Below, piece by piece: positions 1 to 12,264 of a stretch of 64,000 nucleotides of DNA; positions within the stretch are counted from its first letter, which is position 1, and each line of letters begins with the position of its first letter. The DNA is taken from contig JAGTJL010000014.1 of NCBI GenBank assembly GCA_020746875.1, positions 868,001 to 932,000 on the forward strand, read 5' to 3'. The notes below the pieces were generated by a model. That model made no database searches. It was given only the letters and a program-made list of their open reading frames with translations, and had not been told where the DNA came from. The translations under genes and the position numbers were made by a program. Origin of the DNA: Rhexocercosporidium sp. MPI-PUGE-AT-0058 (taxonomy: Eukaryota; Ascomycota; Leotiomycetes; Helotiales).

Positions 1-1773
1 CAGCCCAGACAGCTTGAGCAGCAGCCACAAGCGAGACAGGCATCCAGACAGCAGCTCGACTATCAGCCTCAATCCCGGCAACCGCAGGAACCCCAGCAAA
101 ACAGACTCAAATACGAGCAATCTCAACATGGACCTCTAGCTGCCGTACCTCACGATCCTTATCCGATGGATGGAATGACCATGCTTTGTCGGACAGGTCC
201 ACCTTCGGAGCTTAGCTCTGCGCATAGTGGTGCTAGACCTTCAAGCCGTGACTCCAATAGCGAATATTCCAACCCAACTTCATTTTCAAGCCGCGATCCA
301 GTGAGTGGCAAGACATCTCCAGTCAAGCAGGTCATAGCTCCAGTCGAGAAGCAGGTGTTGAAGAAGAAAAGTGGATTCTTCCAAGGCCACAGTCCATTCA
401 GACGCAAGAGTAACAAAGACAAAGATCACACAGCCATAACGCCTTCGAACCGCAACACCTGGTCTTCCAGGACCACAACCAGTGGGCAAAGCAGCCCAAC
501 TAAACGACCTCAGGCCTACGGCCAAGATTCACAGAATATGATTAGCGACAGACCCAGCCGCAGCCCCGAGCCAATTGATCCTCGCGCCAGTTTCCAGCTG
601 AATGTTGGCAACAACGTCTTTGACGTTGCAACACCTGACAGGAAAGCAAAGGTTCCTCAAAATAAAGCACCACAAGAGGAGGAGGACTTAGATCCAATTG
701 CTCAGGCGCTAGCGGAGTTGAAGGGTGTGACTAAGGCTTCTTCGACCAGAATGTCAGCAGATATCTATCATGGTATCCCCACCCCGGCACCGGGAGCAAC
801 ACCTGGCTCTCGGCCCATAGGATCTCAGATGGCAAACGGCGCTTTGATGGCAGGTATGCGAGGAACTCCACCTCCATCCTACGATCAACCAGTGCAGAGA
901 CTTGGACTGCCGCAACCGGCCTTTACTTCAAAGGCGATGCAGCAAACTCGCCAAAAGTATGTTGACCAGACTCAAACCATGTTTAGTGCCCAATCCAGGC
1001 CGGATTCTCAGGGTGGCTACGGAGGATCTCAATCACAATCGCGTCCAGGTACCCGAGGCAGCGACATGCCACGGGCTACCTCACCAGCACCACCACGCAG
1101 TGTCTCTCCTCGTCCAGTGATGCAACCAGACGCAAGACAATCATACCGATCTGCTTCTCCAAATCCCTATGCTGGCAGTCAGCGGGCTCGTGCTCAATCT
1201 TCTACGCCTCAAAAGCGTGGGTCTGATCAAGGCTACTACCGCCACAACTCACCAAACGACGTTGCTCGCGCTGTCTCTCCTGCCCCATTCCGCGATCAGG
1301 AGAGGCCAAACAGCAGCCATGTAAACAACGACATGTCTATGCAAATGCAGCTTGCTCCAGCGCCTGAAGAAGGTTATGGATCTCAACGAGGTAGCAGGTC
1401 TGGTGGATCAGCAAACTCAAGAACCATGAGCTACTATGGAGGTAGCCAAGCCGGAAGTCAAGGAGGTCAGCAACTAGCTTCTCGACAGCGAAGTAAGAGT
1501 GTTGCAGATGTCAGACAATTCAACAGAGAAGGACGCCCAATTCTCCATTTTGGTAAGTTTGTTTCTACCCTCAGGTTTCACACCATGACTAACCATCTAC
1601 TAGCTCGTGCGATGTACATGTATCAAGCAGCTATCCCAGAGGAGTTGAGCTTCGCAAAAGGAGACATTCTTGCTGTTTTGAGACTTCAAGATGACGGTTG
1701 GTGGGAGGCTGAAGTTGCAGGAAAGAATGGCAGACCAGGTCTGGTACCGAGTAATTACCTCCAGAACTGCTAA
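1..1773 (+). CDS. SH3-domain protein, Cdc15/Imp2/Hof1-like (5' truncated)
   Basis: Only the 3' part is present; the frame is open from base 1, so the start lies outside the window. The visible protein is a long low-complexity region rich in Ser, Pro, Gln and Arg (many SP/SRSP motifs, likely phosphorylated) with a short conserved-looking block around bases 690-800 (DPIAQALAELKG, then IYHGIPTPAPG). It ends in an SH3 domain (about bases 1604-1770: ARAMYMYQA, ELSFAKGDILAV, DDGWWEAE, GLVPSNYL). An intron at 1553-1603 (GTAAGT to CTAG, 51 nt) has a length divisible by three and no stop, so the frame stays open through it; splicing joins LHF to ARAMYMYQ. This layout fits fungal F-BAR/SH3 cytokinesis scaffolds, which bind formins and actin regulators at the septum. 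The F-BAR part would be upstream and is not seen, so the family call is inference; the SH3 domain is certain. Confidence 0.85.
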   Translation, partial: QPRQLEQQPQARQASRQQLDYQPQSRQPQEPQQNRLKYEQSQHGPLAAVPHDPYPMDGMTMLCRTGPPSELSSAHSGARPSSRDSNSEYSNPTSFSSRDPVSGKTSPVKQVIAPVEKQVLKKKSGFFQGHSPFRRKSNKDKDHTAITPSNRNTWSSRTTTSGQSSPTKRPQAYGQDSQNMISDRPSRSPEPIDPRASFQLNVGNNVFDVATPDRKAKVPQNKAPQEEEDLDPIAQALAELKGVTKASSTRMSADIYHGIPTPAPGATPGSRPIGSQMANGALMAGMRGTPPPSYDQPVQRLGLPQPAFTSKAMQQTRQKYVDQTQTMFSAQSRPDSQGGYGGSQSQSRPGTRGSDMPRATSPAPPRSVSPRPVMQPDARQSYRSASPNPYAGSQRARAQSSTPQKRGSDQGYYRHNSPNDVARAVSPAPFRDQERPNSSHVNNDMSMQMQLAPAPEEGYGSQRGSRSGGSANSRTMSYYGGSQAGSQGGQQLASRQRSKSVADVRQFNREGRPILHFGKFVSTLRFHTMTNHLLARAMYMYQAAIPEELSFAKGDILAVLRLQDDGWWEAEVAGKNGRPGLVPSNYLQNC

Positions 1774-4700
1774 GCATGTTTCGCTGTGGACTTGGAGAGG
1801 GTCTGGACATTTTGGTTGTGTTTGTCTATAAATGATTGCTATGATTTGGGATCTCGCGTGTTATGGTTGGTGGATTTACGAGCGATTACAGTTTGTCAGA
1901 GTCAGGAATGAGCTCGGTTGGGATTTGTGAATTTTGAGATGAGGGGAATTGATAAATGGAACAATAAAACTTCAAATGCCCATACATCTCTCTGTAGCAA
2001 ATAATTTCATGTAATTTGTGCCCCTGAGATTCGAAATGCCTTGGTGAAGTAGTGAGAGGGTAGGGTGATGTCTAGTGACTGTCAGAAGGGGGAGGAGTTC
2101 CTACTTCAACCCCTTAGATGTTTCCCTAGAGCCAACGTCCAAGGCCAACACCGCTAAGTAGTCAATCATCTCATTCTTGCACTTCGATACCTTCACAGTA
2201 TTGTACAAGCTAGCGAAAATCACTAGGCTCCGGGACATTATCACCATCCACCTAATTGTACGATCGATTTGGACAACAGAAAGGGAATTTGTGAGGGCTT
2301 CACTTCATGGATTAAGTGAACATGGGATATGCTGAGGTTGTATTCTTCTTATGTGGAGATTTATTTGCCTAAAGCACAGCAGAATTCGATATCCTCTTTA
2401 GCGGCTCTTACTGCGATGTACCTTCGGCCTGAGTCTTGATGATTTTACTTTAGTGGTGTCTGATAAGAGACTTCTCTCGTCTTGGTTGCTTATATACACT
2501 TCTCACCTAGTACATGGAGCGAAATGATCCGAGAATCGTGAATGCATGACCAGTTCTTATCTGACAACATCAATATTTCATGAGCTTCAAAGCCGGCTTT
2601 TCAAGACGAATCCCCAGACATAGAAGTGAGATTTCCTGCTTATCGTTTATCCTGAGTAGAAATGTGCTCGAGAGCTTGCTGCTAATTTTTCTCCTACGTA
2701 AGATTACCTAGGAGATAAAAGCTTAGTCCACTCCATTGCTGTTCTTCTCGGAGAAAACACTGTTGGAGCAGAGAACAGTGGTCGGTTTCTGATTCCACTT
2801 CTTTTTTCCCAGTCACATTCCTAATTGATGCTAAGCTTCTTTCTAAGCTTCAGCTGAAATATTCGCAACGGGAAGAAGCTTTGGCTCAGCATAACCGGGT
2901 TCGAAAAATTTCGAATCTTGCGGTAGAGGAACTTGACAGTGACAGTTCAGGCGGTAGTGATTCTTGAATATGACAATGTGCATTCGTGATATTCTTGAGT
3001 AACCGAAGCATTGAACTTCATATTGTCCTCTTAGCAGTTAACGTCTGTAGACTAAGTGAGCAAAGAAGCTTGACTAGGAATGATTCGCGATCGCGTCCCT
3101 TCTTCCCAAAGAAGGATAAGTCGGTGACGATGAGAAAGTCAGCACAATGGACCGTTTTCAAGTTGCTACAGGAGAGGGGTTTATATATGAAGTAACCGCA
3201 TTACGTGAATCGAAAGGGGGTGAATGAGGTTCAAGCTCGGGAATCGTTGAATGAAAATTGAAACCCGGTATTGATCCGCTTTATGAATAACGCGTTCCAG
3301 ATTCAAGGCAGAATTTTAGATGATAATATTGAGGAGTTGGGGATCATGTTGGTGCATGCAGCTCACGAAGCACATATTCGCATGCCACACTGTCTATTGG
3401 CAAAGGCAGTGGAATCTACTATGACACATGCATGCACCCCTAGAGCCCCATTTATTTTTATTTTTACTGTGATCTCGTTGATATCAATATTCAGAGTCAG
3501 CACCTGTCTCCCCGGTGTCCTAATTAAGCTCCAACTCCTCGATACAGAAGAAAGTCTCCGGATTTCAAGTCGGGTTGGCGGCAGTGAAGATTCGACAAGA
3601 GTTCATCCGGTGACACCAGAAAATCCGGCCACAGAAGCTATGGTTTGTGATCGACAATAGAGCGTAGAATGTTCTAGGAAGCATAAAAAAGCATCACCAG
3701 CATCTAGTGCAATAGTCATGTTCAACTCACTGTACGGGTAGTTGCCATGACTTTCCATATTCTTGCGACCTTTGGCAGCTGCATAATTCTTGCGATTGCT
3801 CTCTTTTAAGGCTCTACAATGACAGATGTCAACAACTCCATGTTTGCTTTATTCCGGCCACTAATTTTACCCCAGCCTCCATGGATTAGAGATTCCCAAA
3901 ACTGCTTAACATTGAACCGGAGAACACAGTTCTAAGATGGAATAAAAGTCTTTTTCCGCGAGCAGGGAGTACTTAAGGGGATTTGTTCCATTTCAGAAGA
4001 AGCAGAATGACTCACAAGAAGACTAGCAGCCATACAGTATTCGTACACCTCTTCATTCGTGATATTTTAGACTTAACTTTACGAGCCTATTAAGTGTGCT
4101 TCACAAGTCCCACAGACCGTTCAGTCCTGGAAGGCTTGTCAAATTTCGTGACTCGAATGTTTTGTTTTGTCGCCAAGGTGGAAATGTTAAGATAGAACGA
4201 AAAGACCTAGATTCAGAAGCTAATATTTGAGATATGAAAAGTAGCTCTTCATGAAACGAAGTAGAACATTGAATATAAGGGCTCGCCAGGAGGCGAATGA
4301 ACACCTCTCATATCATGTCAAGTTGCAGAAGTGGCGTCTGCAAATTACGCTCCTCTGCTGCCTCAGAGCTCAACACGGCCGCTACTTTTCCCATTCGTCA
4401 GTCTGAGATATATCCTCGCGGCTAGAACGAGGCCCCTTCCAAATCTAGACGACGGATCGAGCAGTCACCTCAAAAACCACTCCGTGCGTCTCTAAAAAGT
4501 TCACTACTGGCCTATTGAAAGCAAGTAAATTAATGACAACATGAGGTTTGTTGACAATAGCTGGTCTGTTAAGCGAGGAACGGTAAATGAACCCGCCAAT
4601 TGTGGATCTTGATCGATATCAAGATCTCAATTAAGCCTCAGAACCTAAATAATGTATCAGTATTGCTGCTCATGTAGGAAGCTACTTTGACAGCTGCATT

Positions 4701-5796
4701 CATCGGCCACGAAATGCTTGGTCGTCAATGTTTTACTCAGGTCTGAAGATGCTCTAGAGATATATACACAGATATATGCGAGCGGACCTAGCAAGGTAAG
4801 CGGCTCAACACGACTACAAAACCAAAAAAAATCTGGCTTTCAGGGTGTTCTGTTTGAATTTTCCACCATTATAGGCTATTTAGGCGAGCACTGTGTATTC
4901 ACTTAAGAAATGAAGATAAGCTATAGCAAGCTCGTCGATACTCTTCCCCAGACCAGTGAAATGAGAATTGAACAGCATCACCTATATAATACCATTCTTA
5001 ATTCATCAGGGATGAAGAGATTCAATACCTCCACAAACAGGGGTTAGCGTGGAAGGAGTTTCAGACATTCGCTCGATTGTCGATCTCGCAAAGCGTATAT
5101 CACTAGCTATCCGCCCAGCAGAAGCGGCTACACATCTTGAAGCATAGCAAGTAGACTGACACGCGAGGAAGAACTGCAGAGGGCATTGAAGTAGGAAAGG
5201 AGTTGTTGCTGCAGCTTCGAGATTTTCATGTAGTAGTTCCGGCTGCTTTGCGCGAGAGGAAATCATACAATTATACAGTATTAAAGAGGAGGAAGTAGCT
5301 AAGATGTAGAAATGACAACAATTGTTTCTTGGCCAGCGACCTATAAGAAGAAGCGAGCCAACACAGGAGACAAGTGAGAGACAAGTCGACATATATGTTG
5401 GAATTTCGGCGATATGACAAGATTTTTTTTTATAGTTACACAACTGAAGCAACTGCAATTTACTTCTCGGCGACTCTCTACATTGATCAATTAGTTACGT
5501 GAAAGCGGAAAGGACGGGTCATTGTGTCTTGAAGAGGGTGTTCAACTTTATATACTAGGACGATGCTTACTCGAAATATTCTCTCTCGACGCTTTGAGCT
5601 TCGGAACTGCCGAGGGAGCTTAGGAGACGTGTCTGAAACTACCCAGGTATTAAGAGAGGTGTTGGCTCCAGAAAGATTCTCATTGCACCATTAGACAAGT
5701 TCACATGGATTTATTAAGACTGGGGAGCAATCGCAACTGGCTCACAAATAGCTTTTACATTCAATGTTGAGATTAGCCTAAAAAAAAGGGGGGGGG

Positions 5797-5797
5797 A

Positions 5798-5868
<71 letters not shown>
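5797..5868. repeat. (AG)n microsatellite
   Basis: About 35 AG units with one interruption near the start, preceded directly by an A-run and a G-run. On the minus strand it would read as a (Ser-Leu)n peptide, which is a repeat artefact and not a gene. Confidence 0.95.
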
Positions 5869-5870
<2 letters not shown>

Positions 5871-6396
5871 GGGTGCTGTGAGCCAAGGTAAAGTACTGTA
5901 ACTTGCTCATTTCGAGTGTTAATGCCCGCTGTCACTTTCTGGATCACTATCAGCAGCAATCATTGAGCGGCAGAAGCATCGACTTTGATCATTTCATGAA
6001 GTTTTGCAGCCTTTTGACCACATTATCATGAGGCAATCTCCGTAAGTGTTGAACTCCCCTCCCAGTACCGAACGAAACCCTATGTATCAAGAAAGTTAGC
6101 GCTCCTCGAAGATCAGTGTCCTTGTCTTCGTTTGCCCCGTACATGGCGTGCTTGGGCCAGCTTTTACAACTCCTGTAGGCTCTATATAAAGCAGCTCGGT
6201 GCTGATACTAAGGTTCAGACTTTACATAGGCCATATACTTGAAGAGTACTCACTTCTCGAGAATAATATTTTCACTTATGAGAACTAGCACTCCACGATC
6301 ACCAGTTAATTAACTTTTACAAAAGTCGCCCACTTCAAGCTCAAAGCAAAGCATATATTCCATCACCCCACCCCCACTCCGAGCATATTAACCCTA

Positions 6397-6422
6397 AATT
6401 CCAATTCCAATTCCAATTCCAA
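6397..6422 (+). repeat. Hexamer repeat with stacked CCAAT motifs
   Basis: Four tandem copies of an ATTCCA unit give three CCAAT pentamers at 6-bp spacing, about 470 bp upstream of the S58 peptidase start. CCAAT is the site of the fungal HAP/CBC complex; its use here is inference. Confidence 0.5.
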
Positions 6423-6886
6423 CGTCAAGCTCAACACCATCCCAAATCCGAGCACCCTTTCCAAGACTGAACTCCGTCCATATATACCAACCAGCATGTC
6501 TTCCGTCCAAATTTAGCAATCCCATGTCAGAATCTCCCAAAAATCAAGGAAACCCAACCATCCTGCATCAACATCCCCATAGCCTACTCCCTTCTCCATA
6601 CCCCAAACCCCACCTTCTCACACGAGCCTCCCCCAGTCCCTCTTTCGGCTTTCGCTTAAACACCCGCCGGCTCTCGACTCTCATCTCGGGTTTGGCAACA
6701 AGTGCTTACCTACAGCCTACATTCATAAACATCAATACCTACCCTACCTACCCACCCTCCCCTCCTCAACCAAACTTATACCAATCCAAGGACAATACAA
6801 ACCTCTCCCCCTCCCCCACAGACCCTAGAAAACCTTCGAAACAGAGAACAAAAGAACGAGCTGAAGGTAAAAGAAAAAGAAAAAAA

Positions 6887-9200
6887 ATGTCAATACCAAA
6901 CCAACACCTCCACCCCCGCCAGCGCCCGCGCATCCGCGACCTGGGCTACAAACCAGGGAAGTTCGCTCCTGGACCCAAGAACTCGATCTTAGATGTTAAA
7001 GGTACTGATTTCTTCAAGTTCCCCTTATCCATATCCCTATCCCCATCCATATCTCTTGGGAAACGAAATGTTCCATATTGAATACATTAATAGGCGTCCA
7101 AGTCGGCCAAGTGACTATCCACGAAGGTGACGTCCACACGGGCGTGACGGTCATCCTGCCTCGAGGGAGGAAGGACACGCCGCTCCTGCCGTGCTATGGC
7201 GCGACGCATGATTTGAATGGGATGGGTGAGATGACAGGGACGCATGCATTGGTGGGTTTTTTATATATTATTTTTAGCTGTTGTGGGATTGAGAGGGAGG
7301 GCCGCGGGAAAGATGTTTGGAAATGAACGTGAAGGAATGCTTTGGGACATTCAAGTTGAAGTTGAATGGATGTTTTTTTATGAGAGATACGCTAACAACA
7401 TTCTGCTCCGTAGAATGAATGGGGATTCAGCACTTCCGTAAGCCCCTCCCTTTATTCCCCTTCGTCTCTTCATCTCCTCTCATCAACTCCGACTTTCACC
7501 TCGTCCATCTAACACACCCTCCCTAAAGCCAATAGCTTTCACCAACACCCTCTCAGTCGGCAAAGTGTACGACGCTATTTTCCGCTACCAAATCGCTGAA
7601 GCCAATGCTCGAGGTGAAGACGACCTCGAACTGCTCCGCCGGTTTGGGATTCCGATTGTGGGAGAGACGGTACGTGATATTGTTTTTCTTCTGATTCTGC
7701 GCTTTGTTGCGATGTCTTACAAACACGCGCATGATGTTGTGCTTGTGTATCTTGACTTCAATTTCAAATCTCAGGCCAGACGAGTGATACTCCGAAGCTA
7801 AGTGTAATGTCAACCTTTTTGATTGCGAGGACGGAAGTTCCGATATAGAACTTAGAGCCGGAGTAGCTCTGAATATTTGAAGACAGACCCAAATCCCCAG
7901 CTTCAAAGATGAGATGTCGAATGCCAATCTTCGAGGAGAATCATAGCATATCCAATACGGGGATTGCAAAGTCGAAATCCAACCTAGCCTTACTTACTAT
8001 TGAGTCTCCAAAATATGTTTTGGCCTGACATCTCCTCGCAAGGAATCTAACATTCCTGTTCCTTTCATTTATCCCACATGACTGACACCTCGAACTTAAT
8101 AGTACGACGGTCTCCTAAACGACATTTCCCTCTCTTACCTCTCAAAAGAACACGTCGACCTCGCCCTTGCACGGGCAGAGACACAGACCGAAGTGCAAGA
8201 GGGGAACTACGGTGGCGGTACGGCGATGCGCTGTCATGGGTATAAAGGCGGAACTGGGACTTCTTCTCGGTGAGTATGCGTCTGCTTTCGAAATCTGTTC
8301 TTCTCCATAGAGATGGTTTCCTCCTGTTACTCCTCCACTGCCTTTGTATTCTTAGAGTCTTCGACCTCAAATTTCCAGACGAGGCAAGGCACTACTCTTT
8401 TCTCCGATCGCGAGTGCTGTTCCGATCAGAGGGCTAAGATCAAATCAACTAACGCACATAGAATCATCCCCGGCGACAAAAAGGAATTTACACTTGGCGT
8501 CCTCGTCCAAGCCAATCACGGACAGAAAGCCGATATGCGGATCGCGAACGTCCCCATCGGAGAATTCCTCGCTCGGGAGGAGAAGAAAGCGCGGGTAGCC
8601 TTTGCCTCTGCCGAGAAAGAGATAGTGAAGCCATTGCCAGTAGGCGGTAAAGCCGCGGAGGGAAGTATTTTGGTGTTGATTATGTGCGTATTCTCCTTTG
8701 TGGATTGGTCTGGATGAGATGAGATGGAAAATGGAGAAATGGTCTGAGCTGACAGAACACACAGCACCGACGCCCCCCTCCTCCCTCACCAACTCCGCCG
8801 TCTAGCCCAGCACGCCGGCATGGGGATAACACAAGTCGGCGGGCATTCCGCAGGCCGCAACTTCAGCGGCGAAATCTTCCTCGCCCTCAGCACCGGGACC
8901 TCCCCCTCGGAACTTTCATCCACCAGCTCAGGAATGGAGTACCTGCCACCTCTCGAGACGCAAGGTGTCGAGACGGTCAAGAATGAGACGATGGATTCGT
9001 TGTTCTATGCTGTGAGCGAGGCGACTGAGGAGGCGATTCTGAATGCGCTGTGTAGGGCAGAGACGTTGGTGGGGTGGAAGGGGAGGAGGACTGAGGCGTT
9101 GGATGTTGAGAGGGTTGGGCAGTTACTAGAGAGATGGGGAATTCGGTTTGATGATGATGAGAAGGAGGGGAAGGTAGGGATAGAGAAGGGGAGACTTTGA
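6887..9200 (+). CDS. Peptidase family S58 (DmpA-type aminopeptidase)
   Basis: Seven exons: 6887-7001, 7094-7251, 7414-7437, 7529-7669, 8103-8269, 8462-8683 and 8765-9200, giving 420 residues. Every junction is GT-AG and restores frame; exon 3 is a 24-nt microexon. Family blocks follow in order: VQVGQVTI, GDVHTGVTVILP, LNGMGEMTG, PIAFTNTLSVG, GIPIVGETYDGLLND, SILVLITDAPLLPHQL, then HSAGRNFSGEIFLALSTG. S58 enzymes self-cleave before a Ser that becomes the N-terminal nucleophile of the beta chain; here the candidate is the Ser of NFSGE. Known members release N-terminal D- or L-amino acids or beta-amino acids from peptides. No signal peptide is seen from this start. The chosen ATG lies in an A-rich context, but the frame is also open upstream to an ATG at 6524, so a longer form is possible. 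Intron 4 (433 nt) is long for this genome. Confidence 0.9.
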
Positions 9201-9627
9201 GAGAAAGGTATGGAAAGGAGTCAATTGATGAAGTGTGATCTGGGCCTTATTTGCAATTCTATTGGAGTGTGAGGAGACCATGCCGAGAAAGGGAGAATCA
9301 GAGTGCAAAGTTCTTTTTGGATGGTGAAAAAGTATAAAATCCAAGGCCGGCATTCCTCGACTTGCCACGAAGCATGTCTAAGCAAGGGAATTCTGATACA
9401 ATGCCGATCTAGAGAATTAAGAAGCATTTGGTACATTGAAGAAAAGAGATAACGAAATGTACACGAAAACAAAATTTGTGTATAATATAATAAATTGAAA
9501 CTCAGCCTTGTCTCATGGAGATTGAGTGATTTTACCTCGTCCAGGGCGTTGGAAGAATCCCGACGACGCAACCACATTAGCTATTCGAAGCAACAAACTT
9601 TTGTGAGCTGTCGAGGTTGATATGCAC
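9201..9627. other. Intergenic, 3' side of the peptidase gene
   Basis: AT-rich sequence after the peptidase stop, including an AATAAA-like stretch near 9490. No gene is supported. Confidence 0.5.
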
Positions 9628-9894
9628 TCACATGGGTTTCTTCGACTTGGACCTGTCAAATCCGATCTCGATCAGTTCCGACTTCGGCATCGGTCTGAGG
9701 TTCAAGTCACTGCTAGAGCTGAGATCCGCTCCCAAGAATTTGTCGAAGCAGCAAGCTCCTGAGAACCCACTAAGAGAAGAAAGAATATGGTGCAGCCTTG
9801 CAAGTTCGAGATAAGGTCCAGGGTCTTCGATGAGTCTCGCCACTCCTCTGTCGAATTTCCACCTTGCAGGATCAGGCTGCGCGATATCCACCAT
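9628..9894 (-). CDS. Possible small hypothetical protein
   Basis: An 88-codon frame from the ATG at 9894 with coding-like composition (blocks such as DPARWKFDRGVARLIEDPG and LARLHHILSSLSG) and no known domain. The frame is open further upstream without an ATG, so an upstream exon is possible. At the 3' end a good donor (GTGAGT) overlaps the final codon; splicing there would change only the last residue before a stop. No signal peptide or membrane segment. It could be a gene fragment or chance. Confidence 0.25.
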   Translation of the reverse strand: MVDIAQPDPARWKFDRGVARLIEDPGPYLELARLHHILSSLSGFSGACCFDKFLGADLSSSSDLNLRPMPKSELIEIGFDRSKSKKPM

Positions 9895-11096
9895 AGCGCT
9901 AGTCCAGCTGAATGTGCCATGGCTGCAATGCAAACTCTTCTCTTCAGACTGTAAACCCACAGCGCAACCACAAGGCCCTGTGATCACCACTTGGAGCTGA
10001 AGTTCACACACGGGAAGGCGTGATCCGAGCTGGCTTCCGCTGTGCTAATCGTGAGCGACCACTGCTGCAGCTGGCAAGAACCAGGCTGTTACTTCTCCAC
10101 CTGAAGCGGAATCCTGATTCCAGTGTGAAAGGCTGCAAATTTGACCATTCAATCAGCCTTGCCCACCCCACTGAGGGGTTATTCTCGCATCATGGCGCAG
10201 GCTGGGGTGCAGTGATAATCAGGCTCCGCTGTGAGCCGAAATCCTCATTCCATCACTGTCCAGCGCAGCCTTGTGGAAGGATGATTTGGCAGATGCACTC
10301 GTCCTCAGTACATCTGAGGATATCATCAAAACTGATATCATGATAATATCAATCCCAAGGCACTCTTCCCATGCCTATCTCCCCTCGGTCCCATATTCGA
10401 AGTTCAGCCTCATCTCATTGTGGAAATACTCGGTGACCAGTTTGCGGCCGAAGACTGGCATGTGATGACGGCAAGCGTAGTGAGCCAGCGCTTGTGTGCG
10501 GCCTAACAGGCCTAGCATACACCAATAGAGTCCGACACCGGCTTCATCTCGATTTCATTCGCGTCACTACCTGGAACATGAGGTCCAGACTGCGGGGATG
10601 TGTGTTGATATGTTTCCTGTTTAACATAGACGGTGAGATGAGGGGTGTCTGGTAAGACCTCGGGGGGCCGCAACGATAGAGTTTGTGGGTGGAACTTTTT
10701 TTTTTCTCGGTGGAGTTGAACATCGCGATCTGGGTGAAAAGTGGGATCAATTTGGAGCCGCAGGAATCGAGGAGGGGGGGTTGTGCTGACACTTGGCGGT
10801 GGTTGGAGTCTAATTCCGTTGGTAGACGGCAGAGAGTCGTCGCAATCTGTGGCCGTCATATTAATAACACGACACAAATATAGCAATCGTAATACTTGTA
10901 ATAAACTCCACGGATGAAGGTCGGAATTGCCTCGAAACCCTTCGTATCCCTTTCTTTATCCCTCGCATGAGGTCTCGTATCGCATTGTTTGTTTGAGTCA
11001 AGGGAATGGTTGTTTGTTGTGGCGCTTCTGGCGTTTTAGGCAGCCTTTGAGGCTTTGACTTTTCGAGCAATCTTCTTCGTCGTCGATCAGGGTTAG

Positions 11097-11117
11097 TTGG
11101 TTGGTTGGTTGGTTGGT
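11097..11117. repeat. (TTGG)n tandem repeat
   Basis: Five consecutive TTGG units followed by related TCTGG units. Confidence 0.85.
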
Positions 11118-11799
11118 CTGGTCTGGCTTGTCTGGCTGGGCTGCTGCAGGACTAGTGACTGGACTACCCTGGGCGGGCTGGGGGAAGAAATGCTTGGGTT
11201 TGCAGGATCCCTGTCCTTGTCTCAGCAGCGAGCGCAGCCTCTCCTCTCCTGAGTAGTGAGTGCTAGACATCGGCATTCGGTGTGTGGAGTGGTGGCGTGA
11301 GGAGGGTGGAGAGTGTTGGTTGTTGGTGAAGCACGGAGGACGGAGACAGTGAGTGAGTGAGTCATTCCAACCTTCGCTTCGCTTCTCTTCTCCTCAGAGT
11401 TCTGAGACCTGCCTGCCATACCCAGACCCCTATCCCTATCCCTACCCAGACCAGACCAGACCAGCCAGAGCCAGCCGCTTGCAATGCATAAGAATGAATA
11501 CCGTACGCACGCACCCATGCAGCCGAATCCGCGCGTCCTGCACATACGGTAAGTACGTACTGTTACTATCGACGGAGTACTGACTGTATCATCCTGTGCC
11601 ATAACCATAAAATCTCAGCCTTCTCTCAATGCGCAGGTCGTGCTAGAGTAGGGGAGACAGGCGGGAGGGCATGGATGGGATGGATGATGGTTCTTGATTT
11701 GTCGCATCGTGGTACCTGTCGTGTTGCGAAAGTCGAGTCGAGTCGAGTTGGGCATGAGCTTGGGCTTGGGTGTTTGTTTGATCGTTGTAGGTGCGCGTG

Positions 11800-11820
11800 T
11801 GCGTGCGTGCGTGCGTGCGT
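11800..11820. repeat. (GCGT)n tandem repeat
   Basis: About five GCGT units with GTGCGCGTGT just before them. Confidence 0.85.
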
Positions 11821-12242
11821 ACAGTACCGACCGAACGTAGAGAGAGAAGAAGAAAAGAGAAGAATCTGATGGCGATGCGATGACAGGTGTTCTCCTTGTT
11901 CCATGATGCATGCATGGTACGAGTACTGGACTGGACTGGACTGTAGGGGGCAGGAGACGAGAAGGAAGCAGAGATCTATCTGATCTGATCTGATCCGATC
12001 CGACCTGATCGGGATTGAGTGCGTGAGCTCCCTCGTCGCTGCTTCTTTCGACGTTGTTGGTTGGTGACAATCAATCTCCTCTCACGGACGAAGACTTGAT
12101 ATATGGCGGCATTCACCTGGTGTGTAGTGAGTGAATCATCCAGGGAGGGCTCCGGTCGGGTCGAGATGAATATATAGGTATTGACATGGCGAATGAAGCA
12201 GGATCGCCGTCATCCAGTCACGAGACAGGGAAAAGGTAGAAG

Positions 12243-12264
12243 GAGAAGAAGAAGAAGAAGAAGA
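12243..12264. repeat. (AGA)n tandem repeat
   Basis: Seven AGA/GAA units; purine-rich on the plus strand. Confidence 0.85.

Larger units (their letters stand above)
1774..6523. other. Gene-poor intergenic stretch
   Basis: About 4.7 kb without a convincing gene. Open frames here are at most about 150 codons, several begin with TTG rather than ATG, and none shows a domain or sensible splice joins. It holds an AG microsatellite near 5.8 kb and CT/C-rich sequence near 6.4 kb that belongs to the leader of the next gene. Confidence 0.6.

Noticed and set aside
5006..5458. 150-codon minus-strand frame
   Set aside because: It starts with TTG, lies in a gene-poor region and shows no domain, signal peptide or splice support.
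5714..5959. Minus-strand frame with a long Ser-Leu repeat
   Set aside because: It is the translation of the AG microsatellite.
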